Below are positions 55,630 through 64,000 of a stretch of DNA of 64,000 nucleotides, piece by piece. The stretch is from Amphiura filiformis (Eukaryota; Echinodermata; Ophiuroidea; Amphilepidida; Amphiuridae): the NCBI RefSeq assembly GCF_039555335.1, contig NC_092647.1, positions 12,593,094-12,657,093 of the forward strand, written 5' to 3'. The notes beneath the pieces are model-generated. The model did not search any database, was not told where the DNA came from, and saw only the letters and a program-made list of their open reading frames with translations. Position numbers and translations under genes: made by a program. Positions within the stretch are counted from its first letter, which is position 1. The number at the start of each line of letters is the position of its first letter.

Positions 55630-55845
55630 GGGGGTCGGAAATATTTTTTAGGGCCCCACTTTCAGACCTAATATTAATTTCAGGGCCCCCTTTTTGGCCA
55701 TGATTAATGAATGTCAACCCTATAGAAAATAGTGTAATAATGTTCTACAAGAAAAATTAAGGTGAAATTTTTAAAGCCCCCCGGCAATTTTTCTTTGGGC
55801 ATTAGGCCCCCCCTGTTACAAGTGTTTGTGAACGTTCCCAAATAT
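55630..55845. mobile_element. Truncated copy of the 60471-60712 MITE
   Basis: GTCAACCCTATAGAAAA and the end ACAAGTGTTTGTGAACG match 60471-60712; the left end is missing. Confidence 0.6.
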
Positions 55846-56213
55846 GACACCTTAATGAACCCTGTGGTGTGCGACCAACTGGGGGGGTTAATAATTTGCC
55901 CCATAAATGAAATCACTCAGTGCTCAATGACACCGCACCACAGGGGGGGGGGGGGGATCAGGGGTAACACACCCCAGTGGCGACAACAGGCTTCCGCAAT
56001 CAAGAGAACAGTTACATGTAGCTGGGGGTAAATCTGCCACCACCACCAAAGGGGGCTGGGGAAGTGCTGATTTTTTATTGAAGAATGTGTTCATTTGGGG
56101 AAGTGTGAGTGGGGGCAAGGATTTCAAACGGCTGCTGTAACATGCTGGAGGTATTGTGCCACTGTCCCAGCTCTACCCTAACAAATTTTCTAAAATCCTA
56201 TTTTCCTTTACAG
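55846..56213 (+). other. Probable intron end with G-run
   Basis: GGGGGGGGG at ~55944-55954 and a polypyrimidine tract with acceptor CCTATTTTCCTTTACAG ending at 56213. Confidence 0.45.
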
Positions 56214-56385
56214 ACCCCGTTCAGACCTGCCAAAAGATGAGAGCTACTGTACAAGTAACAACCAACTGCCAGTCACCATTGACCAAGTCGCTTTTTTGCA
56301 GCAGAGGCAGACAAAACAAAGGACTGAAATAACGGAGTTCAGAAACGCACTTCACCGTGTGGCACTTCACTATGTTGCTAATTGA
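56214..56385 (+). CDS. Terminal coding exon of an unidentified gene
   Basis: After a strong acceptor, the frame starting at 56215 is open for 56 codons to TGA at 56383-56385. Its carboxy half reads DQVAFLQQRQTKQRTEITEF then RNALHRVALHYVAN, a charged, probably helical sequence with ordinary codon use. A second frame (from 56216) is open for 38 codons; the third stops after eight. AATAAA hexamers follow at 56537-56546. With the promoter block at 53652-53705 this suggests a small plus-strand gene whose intron(s) are filled by MITEs. No family is recognised; the signature looks more like a nuclear or cytoplasmic helical protein than a transposon protein, but that is impression only. Confidence 0.55.
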
Positions 56386-56536
56386 AGAACAATACTAGTA
56401 TTAAAAGTCGGGACTCATAAATTAGGTGTAATGGAATGTGTAAAAAATTATTCAAATCTAGTATTAGAAATATTCAATCTAGACAGATTAGAATATAATT
56501 TAATTTTAATTTAAGGGATTAAAAATTGCTTAGATT

Positions 56537-56546
56537 AATAAATAAA
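56537..56546 (+). promoter_or_regulatory. Overlapping AATAAA polyadenylation hexamers
   Basis: AATAAATAAA about 150 bases after the stop codon at 56385. Confidence 0.45.
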
Positions 56547-56687
56547 TTTTGGATTTATAAACCCCTTAAATTAAAATCAAATTAGATTGAATCGAATTGG
56601 ATTTAAAAAAATCAAAGCGATTTTAAAAATCGAATTAGATTGAATTCTAGATTGAATGTTTCTAATTAGAGAATAATGGTATTGTTT

Positions 56688-56828
56688 TTAACCGCTGGAG
56701 TGCATCTATCGTCTTATATAACACGGGCGACATCATTTTTTTAAGTAAAACAAAAATAATGATGTCGCCCGAACTCGCCCATGTTATATGAGATGATAGA
56801 TGCATGACAGCGGCTAAAAACAATACCT
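56688..56828. mobile_element. Hairpin MITE (~140 bp)
   Basis: GGTATTGTTTTTAACCGCTG pairs with CAGCGGCTAAAAACAATACC; GGGCGACATCATT pairs with AATGATGTCGCCC next to the loop. Confidence 0.85.
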
Positions 56829-56837
56829 TTATTCTCA

Positions 56838-57050
56838 TTCTTAAACACTTCAATCCTACATTTTGCAAGGAATTATACCTAGGGCTTAAAATCGATCAGT
56901 CCCATTGTTGCTATGCGCCTCCAATTGGTTCAAATAGTGAGTACGCCTATCGCGTCGATGCACACGCGCTAACCCATGTGATATCATGTCGTATCACACG
57001 GGTAAGAACCAATAAGATTGCAGGAACATTCTCAAGTGTTTAAGAATAGA
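56838..57050. mobile_element. MITE with ATTCTTAAACACTT ends
   Basis: ATTCTTAAACACTT and AAGTGTTTAAGAAT bound ~210 bases; it abuts the preceding MITE. Confidence 0.65.
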
Positions 57051-57490
57051 TTAGAATTCAGTTAAATTTCATTTAAATGTTTTAATCCAATTTTGGACTT
57101 GTCTCTGATTACAATCACTAGTAGACTGATTGAGGAATTTGTAGGGAACGTATACTGGATATCTTCTTCCATCACACAATAGTAGAGGCTAGTAAAAAAA
57201 ATCCCATCATTTATTCTCTATTTAGTAGGTGTGATGAACTATTTTGGTTTGATTGTTTATTGATGGCAAACACAGAACTTCATACTTTTTTAATTAAAAA
57301 AATAGTGCTTTTTATTTTTTAAATTTCTTACAAATCTCAAAATAAACAGTGATCAAAACTACATATCGGCCGTATTCACCATGCTTTCTTGTTGTGTTTT
57401 TTTCATGAACTCTTGTCTTTTTTATATAGTGTAAAAATAACTTTAGTAATGAATTGCAAGTACAAAAAGATCATTTGTTTGTCTATTGGC
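57051..57490. other. No gene seen
   Basis: AT-rich with poly-A/T patches. Confidence 0.3.
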
Positions 57491-57494
57491 AGTC

Positions 57495-57640
57495 ACTAGT
57501 CTTTTGGGAAGGCTTGTGTGCAGGCCTCGAATTTCAAGGTGCTTTTTTTTTGGGGGGCACCCATTTTCAAGCCCCCCCCCAAAAAAAACATTGAAATTCG
57601 AGGCCTGCACACAAGCCTTCCCAATTTCCCAAAAGACTAG
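57495..57640. mobile_element. Hairpin element with GGGGGG/CCCCCC centre
   Basis: CTAGTCTTTTGGGAAGGCTT and GCAGGCCTCGAATTTCAA pair with TTGAAATTCGAGGCCTGC and AAAAGACTAG on the other arm. Confidence 0.8.
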
Positions 57641-58153
57641 CAAGGGCACCAAGGCCAACAAGTGATGAAGAATGCCTTGAAAATGACAAAGATATGGGGC
57701 ACCAAGGCCAAAACTGAAATAGGGCAGGCAATGGCCTTGGTGGCCTCACTGCAATTCAAGCCCTACTCAGATGATGGTGGATGCGATATCGCTATTTTTG
57801 ACGTCGCCATTGGATTAACACATAATCATGAAATCTTCACAAACAATTCTAAATTTGTTATGTGGTGTCAAAGCAAAATTATCTTACTCTAAAACCGGTG
57901 GGGTTCTGCAAAGTACCCCACTGCAAGTATGTTAATTGTCCATTTATAATCGCTAACCGTAGTATTGTGAATGGGGCTGTCAGCCCTGTATCTTCGCCAG
58001 CCTCAGACGTCCGTGTTATGTGTCCTATGCCGCCTGGCCCTACTTAATATGGTACTTTCACAAAAGACTAGTATTGACTGACACCTGCCAATGCTAGTCT
58101 TCATGAAAGAAATAGTTTGTCTGCCAATAATAAAGCATTTACAAGTCGAAGAT
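57641..58153. other. No gene seen; short GGCACCAAGGCC repeats
   Basis: GGGCACCAAGGCCAA occurs twice (57645, 57698) with inverse GGCCTTGGTGGCC near 57733. Confidence 0.4.
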
Positions 58154-58281
58154 TTAGGACCAGAAGGCCCTACCTGCAATAGCTGCCAGGTGTCATATTT
58201 TAGATATGTACACTACATAATGCAAAAATTACTGAGATGTCTACATGGCAGCTATTGCAATTGGGGCCTTCTGGACTTAAA
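58154..58281. mobile_element. Hairpin MITE (~128 bp)
   Basis: TTAGGACCAGAAGGCCC and TGCAATAGCTGCCA pair with TGGCAGCTATTGCA and GGGGCCTTCTGGACTTAA. Confidence 0.8.
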
Positions 58282-58400
58282 CCCTTGAAGTGGATACTCA
58301 TCATATTTGCAGTATCCAGATTTTTAATTATTGGAATGAAGGTACACCTTACCCATCACTGCCACCCCCCCCCCCCCCACACACACTCACCGGAACCCTA

Positions 58401-58923
58401 GTTTGACTCAAGTTCGGTAGTGACGTTGGTGCAAAAATTTTTGGGCCGGGTGGAGTATTGAATCGCACTTTCGTAAAGTTAATTGCGTAGAGCGACATGT
58501 ACAATGTTGGTTTTAGGGCTCTCAACTAACAGGTAATTATGTACTTGGGTACCGGTACCTGATTTAATTTGTGAAAAAATACTTTTGCTTCTATTGAACA
58601 GGCAGGGACACATTGAATTAGTATGCATTGCTAGCTGTTCAATAGAAGCAAAAGTAATTAAAATTATTTTTTTTTTATATAGGTCAGTATTTCTCTGGTT
58701 TCCAACCTTGAATAACACCTGAGTAATTTAAGGCCAGGTTAACTGCCAGGTTATTTTTTCAAATTTTGTAAAAAAAAAAATGCCATTTTTCAGGTACTTT
58801 GACCCGGGTAGGCCAAGAACAGGCGGGAACTCAGAATTGGTGAGAGCCTTAGTTGGTTTGTAATGGCACAACCGCGAAATGACATTGATGTCATTAGGCC
58901 TATCGAACTTGAGGCTAACCAAA
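58401..58923. mobile_element. CTCAAGTTCGGTAGTGACG MITE, copy 1
   Basis: GACTCAAGTTCGGTAGTGACG on the left, diverged inverse TCGAACTTGAGGCTAACC on the right. Contains a second hairpin (58575-58655). A compact copy is at 62587-62762. Confidence 0.6.
58575..58655. mobile_element. Hairpin nested in the 58401 MITE
   Basis: ACTTTTGCTTCTATTGAACAG and CTGTTCAATAGAAGCAAAAGT are exact 21-base inverse arms; absent from the copy at 62587-62762. Confidence 0.85.
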
Positions 58924-58929
58924 TAAAAA

Positions 58930-59570
58930 TGCCTGCACATTGAACATTTCCAATCATTCTGTGCTATAATTTACAGTCTACAAGGAACTCTGCATTGTAC
59001 TTGTAGGCATCACTTGTCAGTGTCACTTTTTGAGGTCCTTATTGTTATTATAATTGGAGTTCATATTTACTAAATTACTACTGCATCGTGCATGTAGTTA
59101 GTTTATGCACAACATGTATTGCTATGCAAGTTTTTAATTTCTTTTAAAATGTTAAACCTCCAGATAAGATTTTTCTTCAAAAATTAAATTGTTGACTTTA
59201 TCGGTCCAGCAGCATGTTGGGAGAGTTTTAAATGCATGCAACAGATAGTTTACAGATGCCAGCTGTTCACTTCCAAATCATTATCTTTTCGGTCTTTCAA
59301 GAATTGCGCCATTATTCTCAGTTGTTCTACTGCACCTGGAAATGAGAATAAAATAAAATGTAAAATAATATTAGCCAATGATAAATTACAAATTATTATC
59401 CATGTATCAGGATTATAGACTGCCTTTTACCATGGACAGCATCCAGCGATGCTTTTAGTTTCGTTCTTTTAACTCGGATGCACTCGCTTTTAAAATTGAA
59501 AATCACATTGCCACGATTTATTAAAAATTCCTGTAGTAGGTTGCAGAATAAATTTTTGTACAGTAACTGA
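58930..59570. other. No gene seen
   Basis: AT-rich; no repeat recognised. Confidence 0.3.
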
Positions 59571-59574
59571 GTAA

Positions 59575-59988
59575 GGGCTGTGCAATAATTATGAGCCCTG
59601 GGGAGGGTAAAATTGGGGGGGGCAAGAAATGTTTGGCGAGCAGAGATGGGTGGCCGGGCAAGCAATTTTTGGCAAGCCAAAAGGGAGGGGCAAACGACTT
59701 TTGGCACACGTTCATGGGGCGCCTTTTAAATAAAAGGCTTATGGAAAACAGGACGGAAACGCTTAAATACGTAAATGTTCCTTCACGCTGCGCTCGCAAC
59801 ATATATCTAGACCATTTGAGGTTTGTAAATTGGGATCCCAAAAATTTGGCATGATACGCAAGGGGGGCAAAGAATTTTTGGCGGGCTGAGAGGGGGGGAA
59901 GCAAATTTTGGCGGGGCAAGAAGGGGGGGGCAAGAGATTTTTGGCGTGCCGTTTGGAAATCCCCCGGTGCATAATTATTGCACAGCCC
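59575..59988. mobile_element. GTGCAATAATTATG MITE, copy 3
   Basis: GGGCTGTGCAATAATTATG and CATAATTATTGCACAGCCC ends; internal GGGGCAAGAAATTTTTGGC-type repeats. It shares the block around TTTAAATAAAAGGC with 55291-55625. Confidence 0.85.
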
Positions 59989-60099
59989 CTATGTCAATGT
60001 TGGCTGCAGAAATATGCAGAATTTGAAAACAGTCATTTGCCCATAAACTTAGCTAATTTTTGATATACAGACATGGTGGCAAGACCCCGGGGGGGGGGG

Positions 60100-60376
60100 G
60101 GGGTCTTCCTGGTTGAAGGTATACGGGGGTGTGCCACGGTTTTGGGGTACCTTTTCAGCAATTTTGGTATATCGATGGGTGGGTTATCAGCGGAGACCAA
60201 TGCGCCTAATTAGGCGCATTTTGGAAAAATTGCACTTAAAGCGCCTAATTATGGCAAATTTGGGTGCTTTTTGGGTGATTTTTCTTGAAAATTGGTATAC
60301 TGATGGGTAGCAAAAACAGCAAAAAGTAGGTATAGAGAAAGTCAGCATCCGAAAGTCTGCGTGGCACACCCCCGTA
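60100..60376. mobile_element. MITE with ACGGGGGTGTGCCACG ends
   Basis: TACGGGGGTGTGCCACG and CGTGGCACACCCCCGTA; outer G-run and C-run flanks also mirror each other; palindromic TGCGCCTAATTAGGCGCA inside. Confidence 0.75.
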
Positions 60377-60470
60377 CAAAATTTTTCGAAGAACCCCCCC
60401 CGGGGGCAAGACCCCTCATTTTTTTAGTTAAATCATCACCTTTTTAAACAAAATAATTAAATGTAAAGGA

Positions 60471-60712
60471 CCGTTCACAAACACTTGTAAGGGGGGACTT
60501 TACAGACCTCGAAAATTTCAGGGACCTCCCTTTTTGACATGAAAATTATGGGTCAACCCCATAGAAAAGCATATAAACTCAATTTTTCCCAGAAAATTTG
60601 TGGTCATCACCTGGTCATTTTTTTCAGGTCCCCCAGCCCCCCTTAGAGAGGGTCAAAAAAATTCAGGGCCACCCTTTTTGCATCATGCCCCCTAACAAGT
60701 GTTTGTGAACGG
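60471..60712. mobile_element. MITE with CCGTTCACAAACACTTGT ends
   Basis: Perfect 18-base inverted ends bound 242 bases. Confidence 0.85.
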
Positions 60713-60721
60713 TAGATTTAG

Positions 60722-60921
60722 ACTATAATATTTACAGTATTTTCTTGGCCAAACTGGAACATGTGCGTTGCGTCCTCGTACTAAGCGTGTACGCAATGTA
60801 AGGCGCGTGAATGCTTTCTTCTGTACCACGCTATATTCGCGTGTGTTTATCGTGGAGCCACTAGCGATATAGCGTTTATAGTGTTCCAGTTTGGCCAAGA
60901 AATTACTGTAAATATTATAGT
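60722..60921. mobile_element. CTTGGCCAA MITE, complete copy
   Basis: ACTATAATATTTACAGTA-TTTTCTTGGCCAAACTGGAAC is mirrored on the right with one mismatch (TIR ~40 bases). Related copy at 9836-10010. Confidence 0.88.
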
Positions 60922-60924
60922 ATT

Positions 60925-61440
60925 GGTTATATAAAAGAAACCCACCTTGCAGAGTCGTGTACACAACAAGCAAAACAATCCAACATACAGCATGCTCAGC
61001 TAGCTGTACACACAGACAAAGGTATGATCAATTGATGCATATGAAAACATACGGGCAGTGCAGTACATGGTAGTCAATGGAACAAATCTCGATATCGTCA
61101 TGTTTTCGCCGTCTATTCGATGCGGGATTCGATGTCCGTGGCAATATTTGTTCTTAGTCCATATTATTATTTGCTTCTCTGATACATGATGAATTGAAAC
61201 CCTATTGCAAACTTGTCAAAGCACGTCGGTAAACGAGGCAAATAATGCGATTGATTTTCACAACTATCGTGTGTATTGCATTTTGTGTGTGTGTGAATGT
61301 CCCACTGGGCGCAGCCATGTTTGTGATCGAGGTCAGAGGTGAAATCTGTCAATCAAACTACTTTGCGATATTTTAGGGAAATATTTTGCCGAAGGCATTG
61401 AGGTGGTGTGCTTTCGATATACGGCGTAACCGGAAGTACT
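60925..61440. other. No gene seen
   Basis: Mixed sequence; no exon with supporting splice sites. Confidence 0.3.
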
Positions 61441-61444
61441 GCAT

Positions 61445-61520
61445 AAAGTTCCACAGATAATGTTAATGAGTTCCACAAATAATGTTAATTAGATAAAGTT
61501 CCACAAATAATGTTAATGAG
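61445..61520 (+). repeat. Three-copy AGTTCCACAAATAATGTTAAT repeat
   Basis: Units at about 61447, 61468 and 61498, alternately 21 and 30 bases apart. Confidence 0.85.
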
Positions 61521-61810
61521 GAACGCTAATAATGGCATGATCGCCCGGATGTACGATCCTTATATGGGCATGTTAATTAATATTCATGATTTATACTGCA
61601 ATAAATGTGCAGTACGTAGCCTGGATCTTGCCTAGTCACCTAAATCTTTATAACGTGTCCGAATACTAAATATATCTCAAATTTGGGGACTTGGGAAAGA
61701 TCCATGTTTTTGCCTGTATTTCGGCATTTTTTACATCCTTCAGTCTCCTAACCTATACGCATAGACGCTACTAAAAACCCTCTCATTTCTATTTGGACAA
61801 ACAATAAAGA

Positions 61811-61933
61811 CAGGGTCAGAATAAATGAGATAGATGAGTTGATTTGCGAGAATCAAATGATTCCCTGCAAATTTATTCTGAAAGAATCAGGATTGATTCT
61901 CGCACTGTGAAACGAAATTCTGATCTGGCCCTG
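61811..61933. mobile_element. MITE with CAGGGTCAGAAT ends
   Basis: CAGGGTCAGAATAAATGA is mirrored by TTCTGATCTGGCCCTG; GCGAGAATCAA / TTGATTCTCGC inside. The 89-codon frame starting here is mostly this element. Confidence 0.65.
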
Positions 61934-61934
61934 A

Positions 61935-62586
61935 AAAAGCTACAAAAATCGAATCAAGTTCATATATTTGTTGAGGAGATAAAGCAGTTGCTAAAAAAGT
62001 TATTAAACAAAACATGCTTGGGCTTTCAACTGGCGAGAAGATTTATCACATGCATTATTGACACTAGCATTTTTAATTTATTTAGGCCTATATCTAAATT
62101 TCTATTAGTATGAAGCAAAAATCATATGTAACCTATAATGTTTAACAATTCTATGTCCAACTCAGTGGATTTGGACCGCTTTGGTTCCTGTCGCACACAC
62201 ATGACGAAGTGTCCAAATTAAAGTCCAAGTGTACTGTAGGTGTAAAAAAAGTATTCAGTTTCGGGGTTTGACATACAAAATCCTGAACTTGTTGTTGGCC
62301 ATAAACAGTTCAGTTTTGGGGGCACAGTCCTGTAAAAGTGGCAATTTTTGCAGAAGATGAGTTGCACTTTTTGTGCTCCACACAGCTATTGCAAAAATGA
62401 AAACACATGATATGTTCTTTTATGTAAAACTCAAAATCACAAATTTATGACCTGAAAGCAAAATGGTTCAAAATTCTGTTCGAAATAAAAAGGTTTTTTT
62501 AGGTACCCTTTGTTGCTAGAACCAAGATTGTCACTCTTTAAGTGAGTCAACACAAAAAGGTGAACTTGTTTATCCAATTGCAACAT
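61935..62586. other. No gene seen
   Basis: AT-rich sequence without recognised elements. Confidence 0.3.
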
Positions 62587-62762
62587 GGTTCGCCTCAAGT
62601 TTGGTAATGACGTAGGTGCGTATTTCACTACATGTATGTGCAGGATTTAACTGTGCGCGTAAAGTTAGTCGCAGAGAGCGTAGCCACACAAGTCCAAGCG
62701 ACGCTTGTTTGCAGCGCAACCGCGAAAAAGCATTGACGTCACTACTGTACTTGAGGTGAACC
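62587..62762. mobile_element. CTCAAGTTCGGTAGTGACG MITE, copy 2
   Basis: GGTTCGCCTCAAGTTTGGTA and TACTGTACTTGAGGTGAACC ends with ATGACGTAGGTG / GACGTCACTA next to them. Confidence 0.75.
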
Positions 62763-63061
62763 AAAGTTTAGCAAGCGCTACAATTTATGTTTTGAAAATC
62801 ATTTTGTAACCTGGGGTATTAAACCCCATAGGGTAGATACTAAAGATATACTAGCAATGTTTGAGAAACTCAAATAATAAAATTAACATTCAGTATCTAC
62901 AATCATTAATTAGGCGATTTGCAATGAAACACACACAAGAAGCATGTATCTTTTTAATTGTTTTATTTCCCCATCAAATTAAAAGCTCATTACCAAGATT
63001 ACTGATACATGTATGATAATGATTCTGACTGGATAGAGGAATATTTTGGCACACCTGTACC

Positions 63062-63141
63062 ACCACATTGCTATTTTACCAGTGGCAGATCCACGCTTGT
63101 GGAATACCTTACCGGTTCATAACAGGAATGCTGCTCCTCTG
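63062..63141 (+). pseudogene. Short LINE C-terminal remnant
   Basis: One frame reads ILPVADPRLWNTLPVHNRNA, the LWNxLP signature of non-LTR ORF2 ends. It stops where an AGTGGCGTAG repeat begins (63141). Only about 80 bases remain. Confidence 0.4.
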
Positions 63142-64000
63142 GCAGTGGCGTAGATTTCTTTTTGACATTGGGGGGGATGGGTTGGAAAAAATTCTTGAAA
63201 TATAGAGAATCCGTCACTTTTGGCAACAGAACCAGTATATGGCACAAATGCGTGCGAAAAATTTTGCCATTTTGAAGGTAAAATCGATGAAATAGTGCAA
63301 AAGTGGAATAAATTCGCGCATATCCCCCTGGGATCTACGCCTATGTCCCCTGGAATAATTCAAAACCATGGTCAAGATATATCTTTTTCCATGACATGTA
63401 TAGCTGATAATGTTGCCTTTTTTTCTGTATTTGATCATTTCTGGTATTCTTTTGACATTTCGCTTTGAAGCTAATGGAAAAGGCGCACTATAAAAGTATA
63501 GTATTAGTTAAGTATAGCCCAGTGTGGTGTAATGAACCCCAAAATGAGTTGGTTTGCTCACTCAACCTCCCCCCGAAAATTTCAACCCCTTAAACCAAAA
63601 ACCAAAAAAAAAAAACTTCTTTTGTCGCCAAAATGTGTTGGATTCACTATCAAGACAATTTTTCCAACCTCATCCCCCCATGTCACAAAGAAATCTATGC
63701 CACTGTTCTGGGGACACATTCCATAGTAATAATTAAAACTGCAGCACCTAGAGTCCTGATTTTTGCTGGATATTATTGTGTAAAAAACAGAATTTTGAAA
63801 AATATTGAGGGAGTCCTCCTCAGCAAATGTTATAATATGGCTTTAACAATGGCAGTCCTGGACCTCTAAGCACTGGTTTATTGCTACCCCTGAGTTCATG
63901 GTTTGTTTTCCTCCAAAATACTCAGTCCCATTATCAAGTTTCCACTAGTGGTGGCAGCAAGCATGTGGTATCATGGTGGCATGCATGACTAATTTAAGGG
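63142..64000. other. Dispersed AGTGGCGTAG repeat, otherwise no gene
   Basis: CAGTGGCGTAGATTTC starts a repeat with GGGGGGATGGGTTGG; C-run near 63571-63576 and poly-A near 63605. No exon supported. Confidence 0.35.

Noticed and set aside
55296-55703. 135-codon frame
   Set aside because: Runs through two truncated C-run MITEs.

Overview
This window looks like gene-poor, repeat-saturated nuclear DNA from an animal, most likely a marine invertebrate. The organism is inferred only from style: AT-rich sequence, intron-type splice sites, many microsatellites and short inverted-repeat elements, CR1/L2-like LINE remnants and a Helitron. The octamer TAGGCCTA is strikingly frequent. I see no bacterial operons, ribosome binding sites or long intact genes. 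No protein here could be named with confidence.

The only credible host-gene pieces are single exons. They are a glutamine-rich possible first coding exon on the minus strand at the left edge (124-340), an acidic terminal exon at 32464-32568 (+), and a promoter-like block (53652-53705) followed by a tiny possible start exon (53784-53796) and a terminal exon at 56214-56385 (+). A disrupted coding-like stretch lies at 24226-24437.

Layout: 0.8-2.9 kb holds an inverted repeat pair. Element X copy 1 is at 4.19-6.65 kb. A non-autonomous Helitron sits in an AAT microsatellite at 6.73-7.69 kb. MITEs, SINE-like tRNA heads and a palindromic motif cluster fill 9-18 kb. Element X copy 2 (18.51-21.54 kb) is inverted relative to copy 1 and splits a LINE 3' UTR; it carries further nested insertions. 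A LINE fragment is at 22.3-23.0 kb. Arrays of a palindromic ~30-bp satellite are at 25.4-26.3, 30.7-31.3 and 31.6-31.8 kb, with an inverted composite repeat between the first two. A minus-strand LINE end (33.5-35.4 kb) contains a TA-flanked 1.07-kb element made of TGCACG/GCATGC satellite. From 36 to 49 kb there are foldback elements, a 146-bp-monomer element family, a 3-copy tandem repeat and nested CCCAGCAAACA elements. A frameshifted LINE with endonuclease and reverse transcriptase (49.29-52.30 kb) is inserted inside one 146-bp monomer. A near-perfect palindrome is at 53.0-53.1 kb, and 54-63 kb is again dense in MITEs.

The most interesting signal is not a gene. Octamers of the form TA-NNNN-TA with a palindromic core (GGCC, CATG, CCGG) are strongly over-represented. 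At four places, related repeat copies in this same window differ by such a block sitting exactly on a TA. This resembles excision scars of TA-targeting transposons. Several other insertions can be read at or near base resolution because an empty homologous site lies in the same window.
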